The notes beneath the pieces were generated by a model. It did no database searches and had not been told where the DNA came from. It saw nothing but the letters and a program-made list of their open reading frames with translations. A program made the position numbers and the translations under genes. This document shows, piece after piece, positions 55,318 through 64,000 of a stretch of DNA of 64,000 bases. How positions within the stretch are numbered: position 1 is the stretch's first letter; the number at the start of each line of letters is the position of its first letter. The DNA is taken from contig NZ_JAGJEI010000002.1 of assembly GCF_018100985.1 (NCBI RefSeq), positions 186,001 through 250,000 on the forward strand, written 5' to 3'. The DNA is from Pseudoalteromonas sp. MMG007. Its GTDB lineage: Bacteria; Pseudomonadota; Gammaproteobacteria; Enterobacterales; Alteromonadaceae.

Positions 55318-55936
55318 CGTTACTCTGATCGTCTATTTCAACACCCTCTGGCGGGGTAAATTCAAAGGTACTTGTATCAAGTTCGGTATTTACTTGTGCA
55401 TCGCTAAAACTAAATGATGAAAGCTGGCCAGAATTATCTGTCACGATTAATTTAGCAAGGCCTTGCTCGTTACCTGCAAAAGTTATATCAAGTTGTTCTA
55501 CTTGGCTCTCTACGCCTTTATTTGGGGTAACACTAAAGCCAGAGCTAGTAGCTTGTACGCTGTACTTTTCCCATTGAGCGGGATCTTTTGAAGTAAGCAG
55601 TACAAACGGTGTTGAATCTATAAGGCTGTGGGTGTCCATTATAGTTACTTGCTCAGCAAAACTGTCGAAGTAATAGGTTTTATCACCATTTGATACAAAT
55701 AAAGTATCGTCTGGGTTTGTTTGTTGCCAGCGGATCATCATAGGTTGTTTAAGGGCAATTGTGCCCTCGCCTTGCATAACCGCTTGACCTTGCGGATCAG
55801 TTACATTTTGCGAAAACTGCGCTTTAAAACTTTTAAGTGTTGCAAGTTTGTCTTGCAGTGCCTGGCTGTCGTCAGCAAAGCTAGGCGTGGCAACTAAGCT
55901 GGCAACCACTAATAATAAACTGTTTAATTTTTTCAT
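55310..55936 (-). CDS. lolA: Outer-membrane lipoprotein carrier LolA
   Basis: A 208-residue periplasmic chaperone that takes lipoproteins from LolCDE to LolB. Signal peptide about 1-21 (VATPSFADD). The family core is LATLKSFKAQFSQNVTDPQG, then GTIALKQPMMIRWQQTNPDD, where the R of MIRW lines the hydrophobic pocket, and VSNGDKTYYFDSFAEQVTI. It shares one base with ftsK (TAATG) and 8 bases with rarA. Length equals that of E. coli LolA. Confidence 0.97.
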   Translation of the reverse strand: MKKLNSLLLVVASLVATPSFADDSQALQDKLATLKSFKAQFSQNVTDPQGQAVMQGEGTIALKQPMMIRWQQTNPDDTLFVSNGDKTYYFDSFAEQVTIMDTHSLIDSTPFVLLTSKDPAQWEKYSVQATSSGFSVTPNKGVESQVEQLDITFAGNEQGLAKLIVTDNSGQLSSFSFSDAQVNTELDTSTFEFTPPEGVEIDDQSNGE

Positions 55937-58467
55937 TAATTTGCTCCATTAGGTACTAATACATCACGAGCGCCGTTATGGCCTGGCGAACTCACGATAC
56001 CCGATGTTTCCATTTGTTCTACTAGTCGTGCTGCACGGTTATAGCCAACACGCAATTTACGTTGTACTGACGATACCGATACTTTGCCGGTTTCTATTAC
56101 AAATGCGACTGCTTCGTCGTAAAGAGGGTCTGACTCTTCATCTGCATTTTCGCTTGCTTCACCAGGTAATAAAATATCTTCTGTTGCATCACCATTTAAA
56201 ATTTCATCTACGTAGTTTGGTTTTCCACGTGCTTTCCAATCATTTACTACAGCGTGTACTTCATGGTCGTCTACAAATGCGCCATGAACACGTTCAGGTA
56301 CGCTTGTGCCTGGCGGTAAATAAAGCATGTCACCCATACCTAATAGGTTTTCGGCGCCTTGCTGGTCGAGTATGGTACGCGAGTCTATTTTACTTGATAC
56401 CTGAAACGCCATTCGTGTAGGTATATTGGCTTTAATTAAGCCGGTAATTACATCTACCGATGGGCGCTGTGTTGCAAGTACTAAGTGTATACCCGCCGCA
56501 CGTGCTTTTTGCGCAATACGGGCAATGAGCTCTTCAACTTTTTTACCTACAATCATCATCATGTCGGCAAATTCGTCAATAACTACCACTATGCTTGGTA
56601 GTTTATCTAACTCATCAGGGCCTTCTTTCATGCCGTCGGTGTCTTTAAATAATGGGTCAAGAATCGGGTAACCCGCCTCTTTGGCCTCAAGTACTTTTTG
56701 GTTGTAACCTTTTAAGTTACGCACACCTAGCGCCGACATTAATTTATAGCGGCGCTCCATTTCACCTACACACCAACGCAGCGCGTTAGCCGCTTCTTTC
56801 ATATCGGTAACTACTTCACACAATAAATGCGGAATACCTTCGTAAACTGAAAGCTCTAGCATTTTAGGGTCAATCATGATCATACGTACATCGTCAGGGC
56901 CCGATTTGTACAGCAAGCTTACTATCATGACATTAACGCCCACTGATTTACCCGAACCAGTTGTACCAGCAACGAGTAAGTGTGGCATTTTACCTAAATC
57001 AGCACACACCGGTTGCCCTGCAATATCTTTACCTAACACCATGGTCAATGGCGACGGGTTTTGCTCAAATTTAGGCGCGTTTATTACTTCTGACAAACGG
57101 ACTATTTCACGGTGTTTATTAGGCAGCTCTATACCGATATATGTTTTACCCGGTATAACTTCAACTACGCGTACGCTGATAGCTGAAAGCGAACGGGCTA
57201 AATCTTTAGATAAGCCAGTAATTTTAGACACTTTTATACCTGGTGCTAAATCAAGCTCAAAACGGGTTACTACGGGCCCAGGGTAAACCCCTACTACAGT
57301 GGCTTGCACGTTAAAGTCGAGTAGTTTTGTTTCAACAAGACGCGATACCGTATCGAGCTCTTCTTGTGATATTGGGTTTTTAGCTTTATCTGGTCTATCG
57401 AGTAAATCAAGCGAAGGTAATGGCCCCGGCGGTGGCTCTTTATCAAGTAACTCTTCGAATTTTTCTTTTGCCGTTGGCGGTGGCTGATACGCAGGTTTTG
57501 GCTTAGGCATAGGCCTTGCTGGCGATACAACCGTTGTAACTGGTTTTTCAGGTTCAACGACTTGGCTTTGATCAAGCGCGTTAAGCGCAGCCTCTGTATC
57601 CATTGGCTCGTCATCTATGGCACTAAAGCCAATTTCTTGATCGAGTATATCGTCAAGCTCATCAAATGGGCTGTAGTCATCACTAATTTGTGGCTCACTA
57701 AACGTTGGCTGCTCTTTAGTAATGTCTTTTTGTTTGTTTTGTTTTTTATTGTTAGTCGGTGCTTGTTCAAATTCAGGTGAGTCATTTAGCTCGTTGTTTG
57801 TATCAAACGCGATTTCATCAAAACTTTCATCGTTAAACTGAGCATCAGCTTGTACTGCACTACCCGCAATACGTTCTCTATGCATCCAACCTTGTGCGTA
57901 GTCTTTAGTATAACGATAAAACCTAACAACTAAATCGCCCAACCAGTCTACAAACTCAACCCACGACACACCTGTTAATAGGGTTAAGCCGGCAAAAAAG
58001 AAGCACAATAATAATATAGTAGTGCCGGTAAAATTAAAGGCAGGCATCATTGCCGATGCAATCACATCACCCACTACCCCACCAGATGAAAAGTTATAAA
58101 TATCATCAAAATTAATGCTGCTGATTGCGGTAGCTGACGTTATAAATAACGAAAAACCAATAACACGTAGTGCAAGCGTTGTGTAATCAAGCTGTAAAAT
58201 TCGGTGAGGTTGTTTAAATAATAAATAGCCAAACAACTGAATTGCCGCAGGTACAAAGTACGCAAGCCAACCAAAGGTAAGTAGTAATATATCAGCTATC
58301 CACGCACCCGCAGCGCCCGTAATATTACTTACTTCGCTAAAGCTTGTTTGTGACCAAGCAGCATCTGCTGGATCAAAGCTGATTAGGGCACATAAAATGA
58401 AAATTGCCGCAAAGGTACTGATTATCAGCCCTGTTTCTAATAGTCTTTGCACACCGTTTAGGCGCAT
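55936..58467 (-). CDS. ftsK: DNA translocase FtsK
   Basis: An 843-residue septal DNA pump that drives chromosome segregation and XerCD recombination at dif. Four N-terminal helices (about 15-190) anchor it to the septum. A short linker of about 180 residues, acidic then P-rich ([16 protein letters not shown]), is far shorter than in E. coli. The motor domain has Walker [15 protein letters not shown] (about 503) and Walker [15 protein letters not shown] (about 635). The C-terminal gamma winged helix ([20 protein letters not shown], about 780-840) reads KOPS. Same order as E. coli lrp-ftsK-lolA-rarA; the lrp gene is 166 bases upstream. Confidence 0.97.
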   Translation of the reverse strand: MRLNGVQRLLETGLIISTFAAIFILCALISFDPADAAWSQTSFSEVSNITGAAGAWIADILLLTFGWLAYFVPAAIQLFGYLLFKQPHRILQLDYTTLALRVIGFSLFITSATAISSINFDDIYNFSSGGVVGDVIASAMMPAFNFTGTTILLLCFFFAGLTLLTGVSWVEFVDWLGDLVVRFYRYTKDYAQGWMHRERIAGSAVQADAQFNDESFDEIAFDTNNELNDSPEFEQAPTNNKKQNKQKDITKEQPTFSEPQISDDYSPFDELDDILDQEIGFSAIDDEPMDTEAALNALDQSQVVEPEKPVTTVVSPARPMPKPKPAYQPPPTAKEKFEELLDKEPPPGPLPSLDLLDRPDKAKNPISQEELDTVSRLVETKLLDFNVQATVVGVYPGPVVTRFELDLAPGIKVSKITGLSKDLARSLSAISVRVVEVIPGKTYIGIELPNKHREIVRLSEVINAPKFEQNPSPLTMVLGKDIAGQPVCADLGKMPHLLVAGTTGSGKSVGVNVMIVSLLYKSGPDDVRMIMIDPKMLELSVYEGIPHLLCEVVTDMKEAANALRWCVGEMERRYKLMSALGVRNLKGYNQKVLEAKEAGYPILDPLFKDTDGMKEGPDELDKLPSIVVVIDEFADMMMIVGKKVEELIARIAQKARAAGIHLVLATQRPSVDVITGLIKANIPTRMAFQVSSKIDSRTILDQQGAENLLGMGDMLYLPPGTSVPERVHGAFVDDHEVHAVVNDWKARGKPNYVDEILNGDATEDILLPGEASENADEESDPLYDEAVAFVIETGKVSVSSVQRKLRVGYNRAARLVEQMETSGIVSSPGHNGARDVLVPNGAN

Positions 58468-58633
58468 AGCTTCCTATCCCTCTTTATTATTCTATTTGCA
58501 CTTGCTTAGCAGTCAAATACCTTAGCAGGAAATGCAATTTGATGCACTTTATCTTAGTTTGTATGGCCTGATTATGAACAAGTTTTTATTATTTAAGCGC
58601 AAAAATAATTATACCAACAGCTAAGCACGGCCG

Positions 58634-59113
58634 TTAAGCGATATAAGGGCGAATAATTACACCCTGCTCACCTTTTACCTCTTCCATTACTACATAAGTT
58701 CGGCTTTCACTTACGTTAGGAAGCTTTAAAAGTATATCGCCTAAAACACCTCGGTATTCTGACATATCATTTACTCGTGTTTTTAATAAAAAATCAAAAT
58801 TACCCGACACCAAATGACACTCTATTATTTCTTCATGCTTTTTAACGGCTGCACTAAATTCGTCAAATACATCGGGTGAAGTTTTAGTAATAGTGACTTC
58901 TACATACACAGATAACCCCTGCCCAAGCTTGGCAGGATCGACCACAGCTTTGTAACCTAATATATAGCCTTCTCGTTCTAGCTTTTTTACTCGCTCCAGA
59001 CAGGGCGTGGCGCTCAGGCCAACTCGTCGGGCCAGTTCTACATTAGAAAGGCGCCCATCGTGTTGTAATTCCATTAAAATTTTACGGTCAATTCTATCTA
59101 ATAACTGATGCAT
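58634..59113 (-). CDS. lrp: Leucine-responsive regulatory protein Lrp
   Basis: A 159-residue Lrp/AsnC-family transcription regulator. The N-terminal winged HTH has ILMELQHDGRLSNVELARRVGLS followed by CLERVKKLEREGYI. The C-terminal RAM domain binds Leu or Ala and has YVEVTITKTSPDVFDEF and LVSGNFDFLLKTRVND. It is close to E. coli Lrp in length. It is divergent from ald (142-base gap), and Lrp family members commonly regulate divergent amino-acid genes such as alanine dehydrogenase, so direct control of ald is likely but inferred. Confidence 0.95.
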   Translation of the reverse strand: MHQLLDRIDRKILMELQHDGRLSNVELARRVGLSATPCLERVKKLEREGYILGYKAVVDPAKLGQGLSVYVEVTITKTSPDVFDEFSAAVKKHEEIIECHLVSGNFDFLLKTRVNDMSEYRGVLGDILLKLPNVSESRTYVVMEEVKGEQGVIIRPYIA

Positions 59114-59187
59114 ATGCCCAACTAGTTTTTTATTCTGTTTATTTTTAATATTTAGATAATAACACTAGCCTAGCATTTAAAAAAGGT

Positions 59188-59216
59188 GAGACACACTGCC
59201 TTATCATGAATATAAT
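59188..59216 (+). promoter_or_regulatory. Promoter of ald in the lrp-ald divergent region
   Basis: GAGACA, 17 bases, then a perfect TATAAT, 40 bases before the ald ATG. The region between the divergent genes is AT-rich, as expected for Lrp binding; no individual site was resolved. Confidence 0.6.
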
Positions 59217-59255
59217 AGTGGAAAATATAAATCCGTTCTTAATAAGGCAAATTTT

Positions 59256-60377
59256 ATGATTATTGGTGTACCTAAAGAAATTAAAAACCATGAATACCGT
59301 GTAGGTATGGTTCCTGCGAGTGTTCGTGAATTAGTAAATCACGGCCACCAAGTGATTGTTGAAACAAATGCAGGTATGGGCATTGGTTTTACAAACGAAG
59401 ACTATACTCAAGCTGGCGCTGAAATTTTAGCAACTGCGGCTGATGTTTTTGCAAAAGCAGACATGATCGTAAAAGTAAAAGAGCCACAAGCTGTTGAGCG
59501 TGCTATGCTACGTGAAGACCAAATCTTATTTACTTATCTTCACCTTGCACCAGATCTTCCACAAACTGAAGACCTTGTTAAAAGCAAAGCGATTTGTATC
59601 GCATACGAAACAGTAACAGATGCACGTGGCGGTTTACCTCTTCTTGCACCTATGAGTGAAGTTGCTGGCCGTATGTCTATTCAAGCTGGTGCACAAGCGC
59701 TTGAAAAATCTAACCACGGCCGTGGCATGCTACTTGGTGGCGTACCAGGTGTTGAAGCTGCAAAAGTTGTTGTAATCGGCGGCGGCATGGTTGGTCGCAG
59801 TGCTGCACAAATGGCTGTTGGCATGGGTGCAGACGTTGTTGTTCTTGATCGTAACATTGATGTTTTACGTGCACTAGATGCACAATTTGGTAATAAAGTA
59901 AAAGCTATTTACTCTACTGCTGATGCTCTTGAAAAACACGTACTAGAAGCAGATCTTGTAATTGGTGGCGTACTAATCCCTGGTGCAGCAGCACCTAAAC
60001 TAGTAACAGCTGAACACATTAAAGCAATGAAGCCTGGCTCTGCAATTGTTGATGTTGCTATTGACCAAGGTGGTTGTATTGCAACATCTAAAGCAACTAC
60101 ACATGCTGATCCTACTTTTATTGTTGATGAAGTTGTTCACTACTGTGTTGCAAACATGCCTGGCGCTGTACCACGTACTTCTACGTTTGCACTTAACAAT
60201 GCAACACTGCCTTTCATCATTAACCTTGCAAACAAAGGTTACAAAAAGGCACTACTTGATGACGCTCACTTCTTAGAAGGCTTAAACGTAATTAAAGGCC
60301 AAGTAACATACAAAGAAGTAGCAGAAGCGTTCAACATGGAATATGTTGACCCACGCACTGCAGTAGAAAACGCATAA
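59256..60377 (+). CDS. ald: Alanine dehydrogenase
   Basis: A 373-residue NAD-dependent enzyme converting L-alanine to pyruvate and ammonium. N-terminal [20 protein letters not shown] with the substrate-binding R and K residues, the catalytic His in TYLHLAPD (about 96), and the NAD fold [24 protein letters not shown] (in part, about 175-198). The C-terminal [20 protein letters not shown] is the family signature. Codon use is that of a highly expressed gene. It is divergent from lrp, a likely regulator, and has its own terminator. Confidence 0.97.
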   Translation: MIIGVPKEIKNHEYRVGMVPASVRELVNHGHQVIVETNAGMGIGFTNEDYTQAGAEILATAADVFAKADMIVKVKEPQAVERAMLREDQILFTYLHLAPDLPQTEDLVKSKAICIAYETVTDARGGLPLLAPMSEVAGRMSIQAGAQALEKSNHGRGMLLGGVPGVEAAKVVVIGGGMVGRSAAQMAVGMGADVVVLDRNIDVLRALDAQFGNKVKAIYSTADALEKHVLEADLVIGGVLIPGAAAPKLVTAEHIKAMKPGSAIVDVAIDQGGCIATSKATTHADPTFIVDEVVHYCVANMPGAVPRTSTFALNNATLPFIINLANKGYKKALLDDAHFLEGLNVIKGQVTYKEVAEAFNMEYVDPRTAVENA

Positions 60378-60423
60378 GCATGTGTTTTACAGTTAGGTAA
60401 ATCGTTACCTAACTATAAGCATT

Positions 60424-60452
60424 AAAAAAGCAGCTATTTAGCTGCTTTTTTT
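60424..60452 (+). terminator. Terminator after ald
   Basis: AAAAAAGCAGC-tattta-GCTGCTTTTTTT hairpin, 47 bases past the stop. Confidence 0.88.
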
Positions 60453-60475
60453 GTGTCTAAATTTTATGAATTAAT

Positions 60476-61801
60476 TTATATAAAACGCTTAATTATAAAA
60501 TCGACTTTTACACGTTTAGCCTGGCCAAGTAGTTTTTTAACCGGCTGCGGATAATCGTCCATTGTTTCTAAATCATTGGGGCCTGTTAAACGGCGACAAT
60601 GTTTTAGTATTTCCTGCTTTTCGGTATCTATTGCTGGCATAATTGTTTGCTCAGCATCATCAATTAAAATACCGTTTTCAATATCAAGACCCCACGCACG
60701 AGGATTTAAGTTATGGCCGCTTAATAAATGCTTAGTGCGGTCAGAGCAAATACCTTTTAAATGAAACGAATTGCTTTCATCTTTCCACAAATACACATTT
60801 AAATTACCGTTATCGATATGACGTTTTTGCGATTTTACAAACTTGTGCAATATGGTTTCGTATAAATACGGCAATGCACCAATTTTGCTAAATGGTTCAC
60901 TTGGCGGTAAATAAAAGTCATTTGCTGTTTTATCACCTACAACAATAGTTACGTGTTTACCTTGTTTTAATAACCGGCGCAAAGAGCGCATTAACGGTGC
61001 CGGAAAATTAAAATATGGCGTGTAAAGAACCAGCTCTTGCTCTGTAGTATCAAACAACGCTTTTATAATACGGTTTAACTCGTTGTTACGCCGACCTAGC
61101 CCTAAAAACAAACGCACACCTAACGGCTGTGTATTTTTTTGCTCTGCCGATTTATAACTTGCTGACTTTAAATCGCGCATTAATTGCTTTTGTTCAAGCT
61201 TAAAGTCAGTTAGGCGTTTAAGTGGACGAGAATCAATTCTTGGCACAGCAACAGAGCTAAGCAGCTGAGACTCAATAAAATCGACTACAGAGTCACACAG
61301 CTCGGTTTGTGTCACTAAAAAGTAGCGGTCGAGCCTGTAGCGCTCGTTATATTGTAAATACACATTATTTAAGCTTGCACCGCTGTAAAGTAAGGTATCG
61401 TCAATCACAAAACCTTTTAAGTGTAATACACCAAAGAGCTCTTTAGCTTTTACAGGTACACCGTGAACTTGTACGTTTGATTTAAATTTTTCTAAAAAGT
61501 CACAATATAAACTTGCGTTACCGTCTGATTTTTCGGCGCCAATAAGGCCGCGTTGCGCGCGATGAAAATCTACCAGCACTTTTATTTCAAGTGCAGGGTT
61601 TGCTAATGACACGCGATGAAGCGCTTCTAAAATTTCGCGCCCTGCTTCGTCGTCTTGTAAGTACAACGCTGTAATGTAAATTCGTTTTTTTGCATTAGCA
61701 ATTAAACGTAGCAATTGCGTGCGGTAATCTTGCGCATTGGTTAAGACGTTAACGTCTTTTGAAGTCAACCCAAATGCGGGTTTTTCCTGCCAAAATAACA
61801 T
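60476..61801 (-). CDS. pssA: CDP-diacylglycerol-serine O-phosphatidyltransferase PssA
   Basis: A 441-residue phospholipase-D-type enzyme that makes phosphatidylserine, the precursor of phosphatidylethanolamine. Two HKD sites are visible: LHLKGFVIDDTLLYSGASLNN (about 128, in part) and FHLKGICSDRTKHLLSGHNLNP (about 350, in part). It is peripheral to the inner membrane. The length and the PQPVKKLLGQAKRVKVDFIIKR end (in part) match the E. coli enzyme type. It is monocistronic and converges on ald, with a plus-strand terminator between them. Upstream are 287 bases to the divergent trxB gene without another ORF. Confidence 0.95.
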   Translation of the reverse strand: MLFWQEKPAFGLTSKDVNVLTNAQDYRTQLLRLIANAKKRIYITALYLQDDEAGREILEALHRVSLANPALEIKVLVDFHRAQRGLIGAEKSDGNASLYCDFLEKFKSNVQVHGVPVKAKELFGVLHLKGFVIDDTLLYSGASLNNVYLQYNERYRLDRYFLVTQTELCDSVVDFIESQLLSSVAVPRIDSRPLKRLTDFKLEQKQLMRDLKSASYKSAEQKNTQPLGVRLFLGLGRRNNELNRIIKALFDTTEQELVLYTPYFNFPAPLMRSLRRLLKQGKHVTIVVGDKTANDFYLPPSEPFSKIGALPYLYETILHKFVKSQKRHIDNGNLNVYLWKDESNSFHLKGICSDRTKHLLSGHNLNPRAWGLDIENGILIDDAEQTIMPAIDTEKQEILKHCRRLTGPNDLETMDDYPQPVKKLLGQAKRVKVDFIIKRFI

Positions 61802-62079
61802 AGTTGCCTATTCGCTTAGGTCACATAATCTATCAGTGACAAATAAAATTAGGTAAAACATAACAAAAAAATTCAAGGTGGTCATGAATTAACGCTGTTT
61901 TGTTGCCTGTTAGTCTATTTATTGAGCTACTTTAACGTATTAACTGTAAAAGCACATAGTACTAGTACACAATACTGCACAGCTTTTAGATTTGCTGAAA
62001 AAAATAATCACGGAATTTGTTTACTTGTGCCTTGTTTTTCTTAGAATCGAAGCCATTAAGTTCAGAATTAAACGTTTAG

Positions 62080-63039
<960 letters not shown>

Positions 63040-63066
63040 TCACACTAAACATCTATGAATGAAGCG

Positions 63067-63104
63067 ACCCCAGTAATTGGACTGTACAATTACTGGGGTT
63101 TTTT
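63067..63104 (+). terminator. Terminator after trxB
   Basis: A perfect 13-bp stem ACCCCAGTAATTG / CAATTACTGGGGT with a 7-base loop, followed by six T. Confidence 0.9.
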
Positions 63105-63519
63105 ATATGCAAATATAGTAGTGTAAATGCATTCTTTATGGCCATTTATCGACGTCAAACCAGATTTCACTTCTCGTGTTAGTGAAAAAACAAAAATATT
63201 TGGTATTAATCAGTTAGGTATTACATTTACTCGGTTCAAAAAGCGAATAAATTAGCGTAAGCCAGACTCTGCACAAAAAGACGCCCAAGCTGAAACATTC
63301 AATTTTAGCAGTGTTTTACAACCTAAAATTGGCATTACATGAACACTGTGCTCCACGCGCTGAGTTCGAATTATTATTTTAGATTTAAACTGTATGGCCG
63401 AAGTAAAGAAGCCAGAATACAATACCAAGATTGAAATCAGGCTAAAGTAGGCGAGTAGAAGTGACCCCAATTTTATAGAATCACTTTATTAGCATCTTTA
63501 TTTTCCTTAAAAGCCATAA
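63105..63519. other. Gene-poor region, perhaps decayed
   Basis: About 415 bases with no convincing gene. Plus-strand codons 63127-63255 could encode 42 residues (MHSLWPFIDVKPDF...), and a minus-strand TTG frame at 63252-63470 gives 72 residues, partly hydrophobic at the start. Neither has a good ribosome site or family match. Base composition is more even than in the flanking genes. A sequence of the form TGACCCCAATTTT near 63459 shares TGACCCCA-like bases with the trxB terminator. I see no insertion-sequence ends or transposase. Confidence 0.4.
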
Positions 63520-64000
63520 TTACTTAGCGTCATGTTTACCTTCAAGAATTTCTTCTATAAATTTAGCGTTAAACGCCTCTAGATCTGCGGGGCTTCTACT
63601 TGTTACTAAGCCTCGATCAACACTTACTTCTTTGTCTACCCAGTTTGCGCCAGCGTTAATTAAATCGCTTTTAATACTTGGAAATGAAGTAACTGTGCGG
63701 TCGCGTAATTTATTTATCTCGGCGAGTAACCAAGGGGCATGACAAATAGCAGCTACGGGTTTATTTTTTTCTGCGCCAAAAAAACCGTCAATGAATGCTT
63801 TTGCATGTTTATCTTGGCGAAGAGAATCCGGATTAAATAAGCCACCAGGTAGCATTAAGGCGTCGTAGTCGCTGGCAGTTGCATCGGTTATAAATTTATC
63901 AACACTTACTTTATCGCCCCACTTGTCTTCGTCCCAACCGGTGATTTGACCCTCTTTAATAGATACTATATCAATATCCGCACCTGCATTTAACAAAGCA
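63520..64000 (-). CDS. DJ-1/PfpI family protein, 5' end outside window
   Basis: At least 160 C-terminal residues of a PfpI/YhbO-type protein (class I glutamine-amidotransferase-like fold), related to proteases and to protein deglycases that remove glyoxal damage. Seen: SDYDALMLPGGLFNPDSLR (acidic patch), VAAICHAPWLLAEI with the nucleophile Cys and the following His (about 118 of a full-length protein), and DRGLVTSRSPADLEAF near the end. The frame remains open at the window edge (the TTG at 63996 is not the start); family members are about 180-190 residues, so only about 20-30 are missing. Next to the gene-poor stretch after trxB. Confidence 0.88.
   Translation of the reverse strand, partial: ALLNAGADIDIVSIKEGQITGWDEDKWGDKVSVDKFITDATASDYDALMLPGGLFNPDSLRQDKHAKAFIDGFFGAEKNKPVAAICHAPWLLAEINKLRDRTVTSFPSIKSDLINAGANWVDKEVSVDRGLVTSRSPADLEAFNAKFIEEILEGKHDAK

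Noticed and set aside
63252..63470. 72-residue minus-strand ORF, partly hydrophobic
   Set aside because: TTG start, no ribosome site, no family match and composition like non-coding sequence.

Overview
The window looks like core chromosome of a marine gammaproteobacterium of the order Alteromonadales, most likely Pseudoalteromonas. This is inferred from AT-rich codon use, from the gene orders (msrC-proQ-prc, tusDCBE-rluE-nudJ, mnmA-hflD-purB-roxA, trxB/lrp-ftsK-lolA-rarA-serS), and from the protein families. No database search was run. Every identification rests on motifs, lengths and neighbourhood read from the sequence.

1-20 kb, mostly minus strand. The window opens inside a very large NAD-dependent glutamate dehydrogenase. 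Next come four envelope genes: an RND/MMPL-type exporter, a Ycf48-like Asp-box propeller, a DUF1329 protein and a DUF1302 barrel-like protein. They look like parts of one uncharacterised trans-envelope transport system. Then follow pepN with a DUF2835 gene, an NhaC antiporter, and the stress/proteolysis group msrC, a small acidic unknown, proQ and prc. Two identical tRNA-Ser(UGA) genes lie near 20.3 kb.

20.7-30.4 kb, mostly plus strand. A Bax-inhibitor-1 family gene is followed by tusDCBE-rluE-nudJ. A convergent PAS-GGDEF gene interrupts the run before mnmA-hflD-purB-roxA and a GNAT gene. The Tus relay delivers sulfur to MnmA for 2-thiouridine in tRNA, so the two halves of this block share a pathway.

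30.4-46 kb holds mostly single-gene units: DUF4826, an M28 metallopeptidase, a spermidine-synthase-like protein, a GFA protein, a lipoprotein, an ABC exporter, MAPEG, a TPR-GGDEF protein, an endonuclease/exonuclease/phosphatase family gene with no recognisable start codon, avtA, an Nramp-related transporter with altered metal-site motifs, and a PQQ-type sugar dehydrogenase.

46-52 kb is the accessory island and the main discovery of the window. Four attC-like recombination sites (about 56-101 bp, all in one orientation) separate three promoter-poor genes that end at or next to an attC. No integrase gene is visible, so this is an orphan integron cassette array (CALIN type). The cassettes encode a DUF5677-like protein, a DUF6602-like protein with a Cys-rich insert, and a large protein with a PD-(D/E)XK-like motif and a C-terminal SEC-C motif. 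These look like defence genes but are undescribed. A secreted beta-propeller gene begins right after the last attC.

52-64 kb returns to core genes: ftsK-lolA-rarA-crcB-serS, lrp with divergent ald, pssA, trxB and, at the edge, a truncated DJ-1/PfpI gene.
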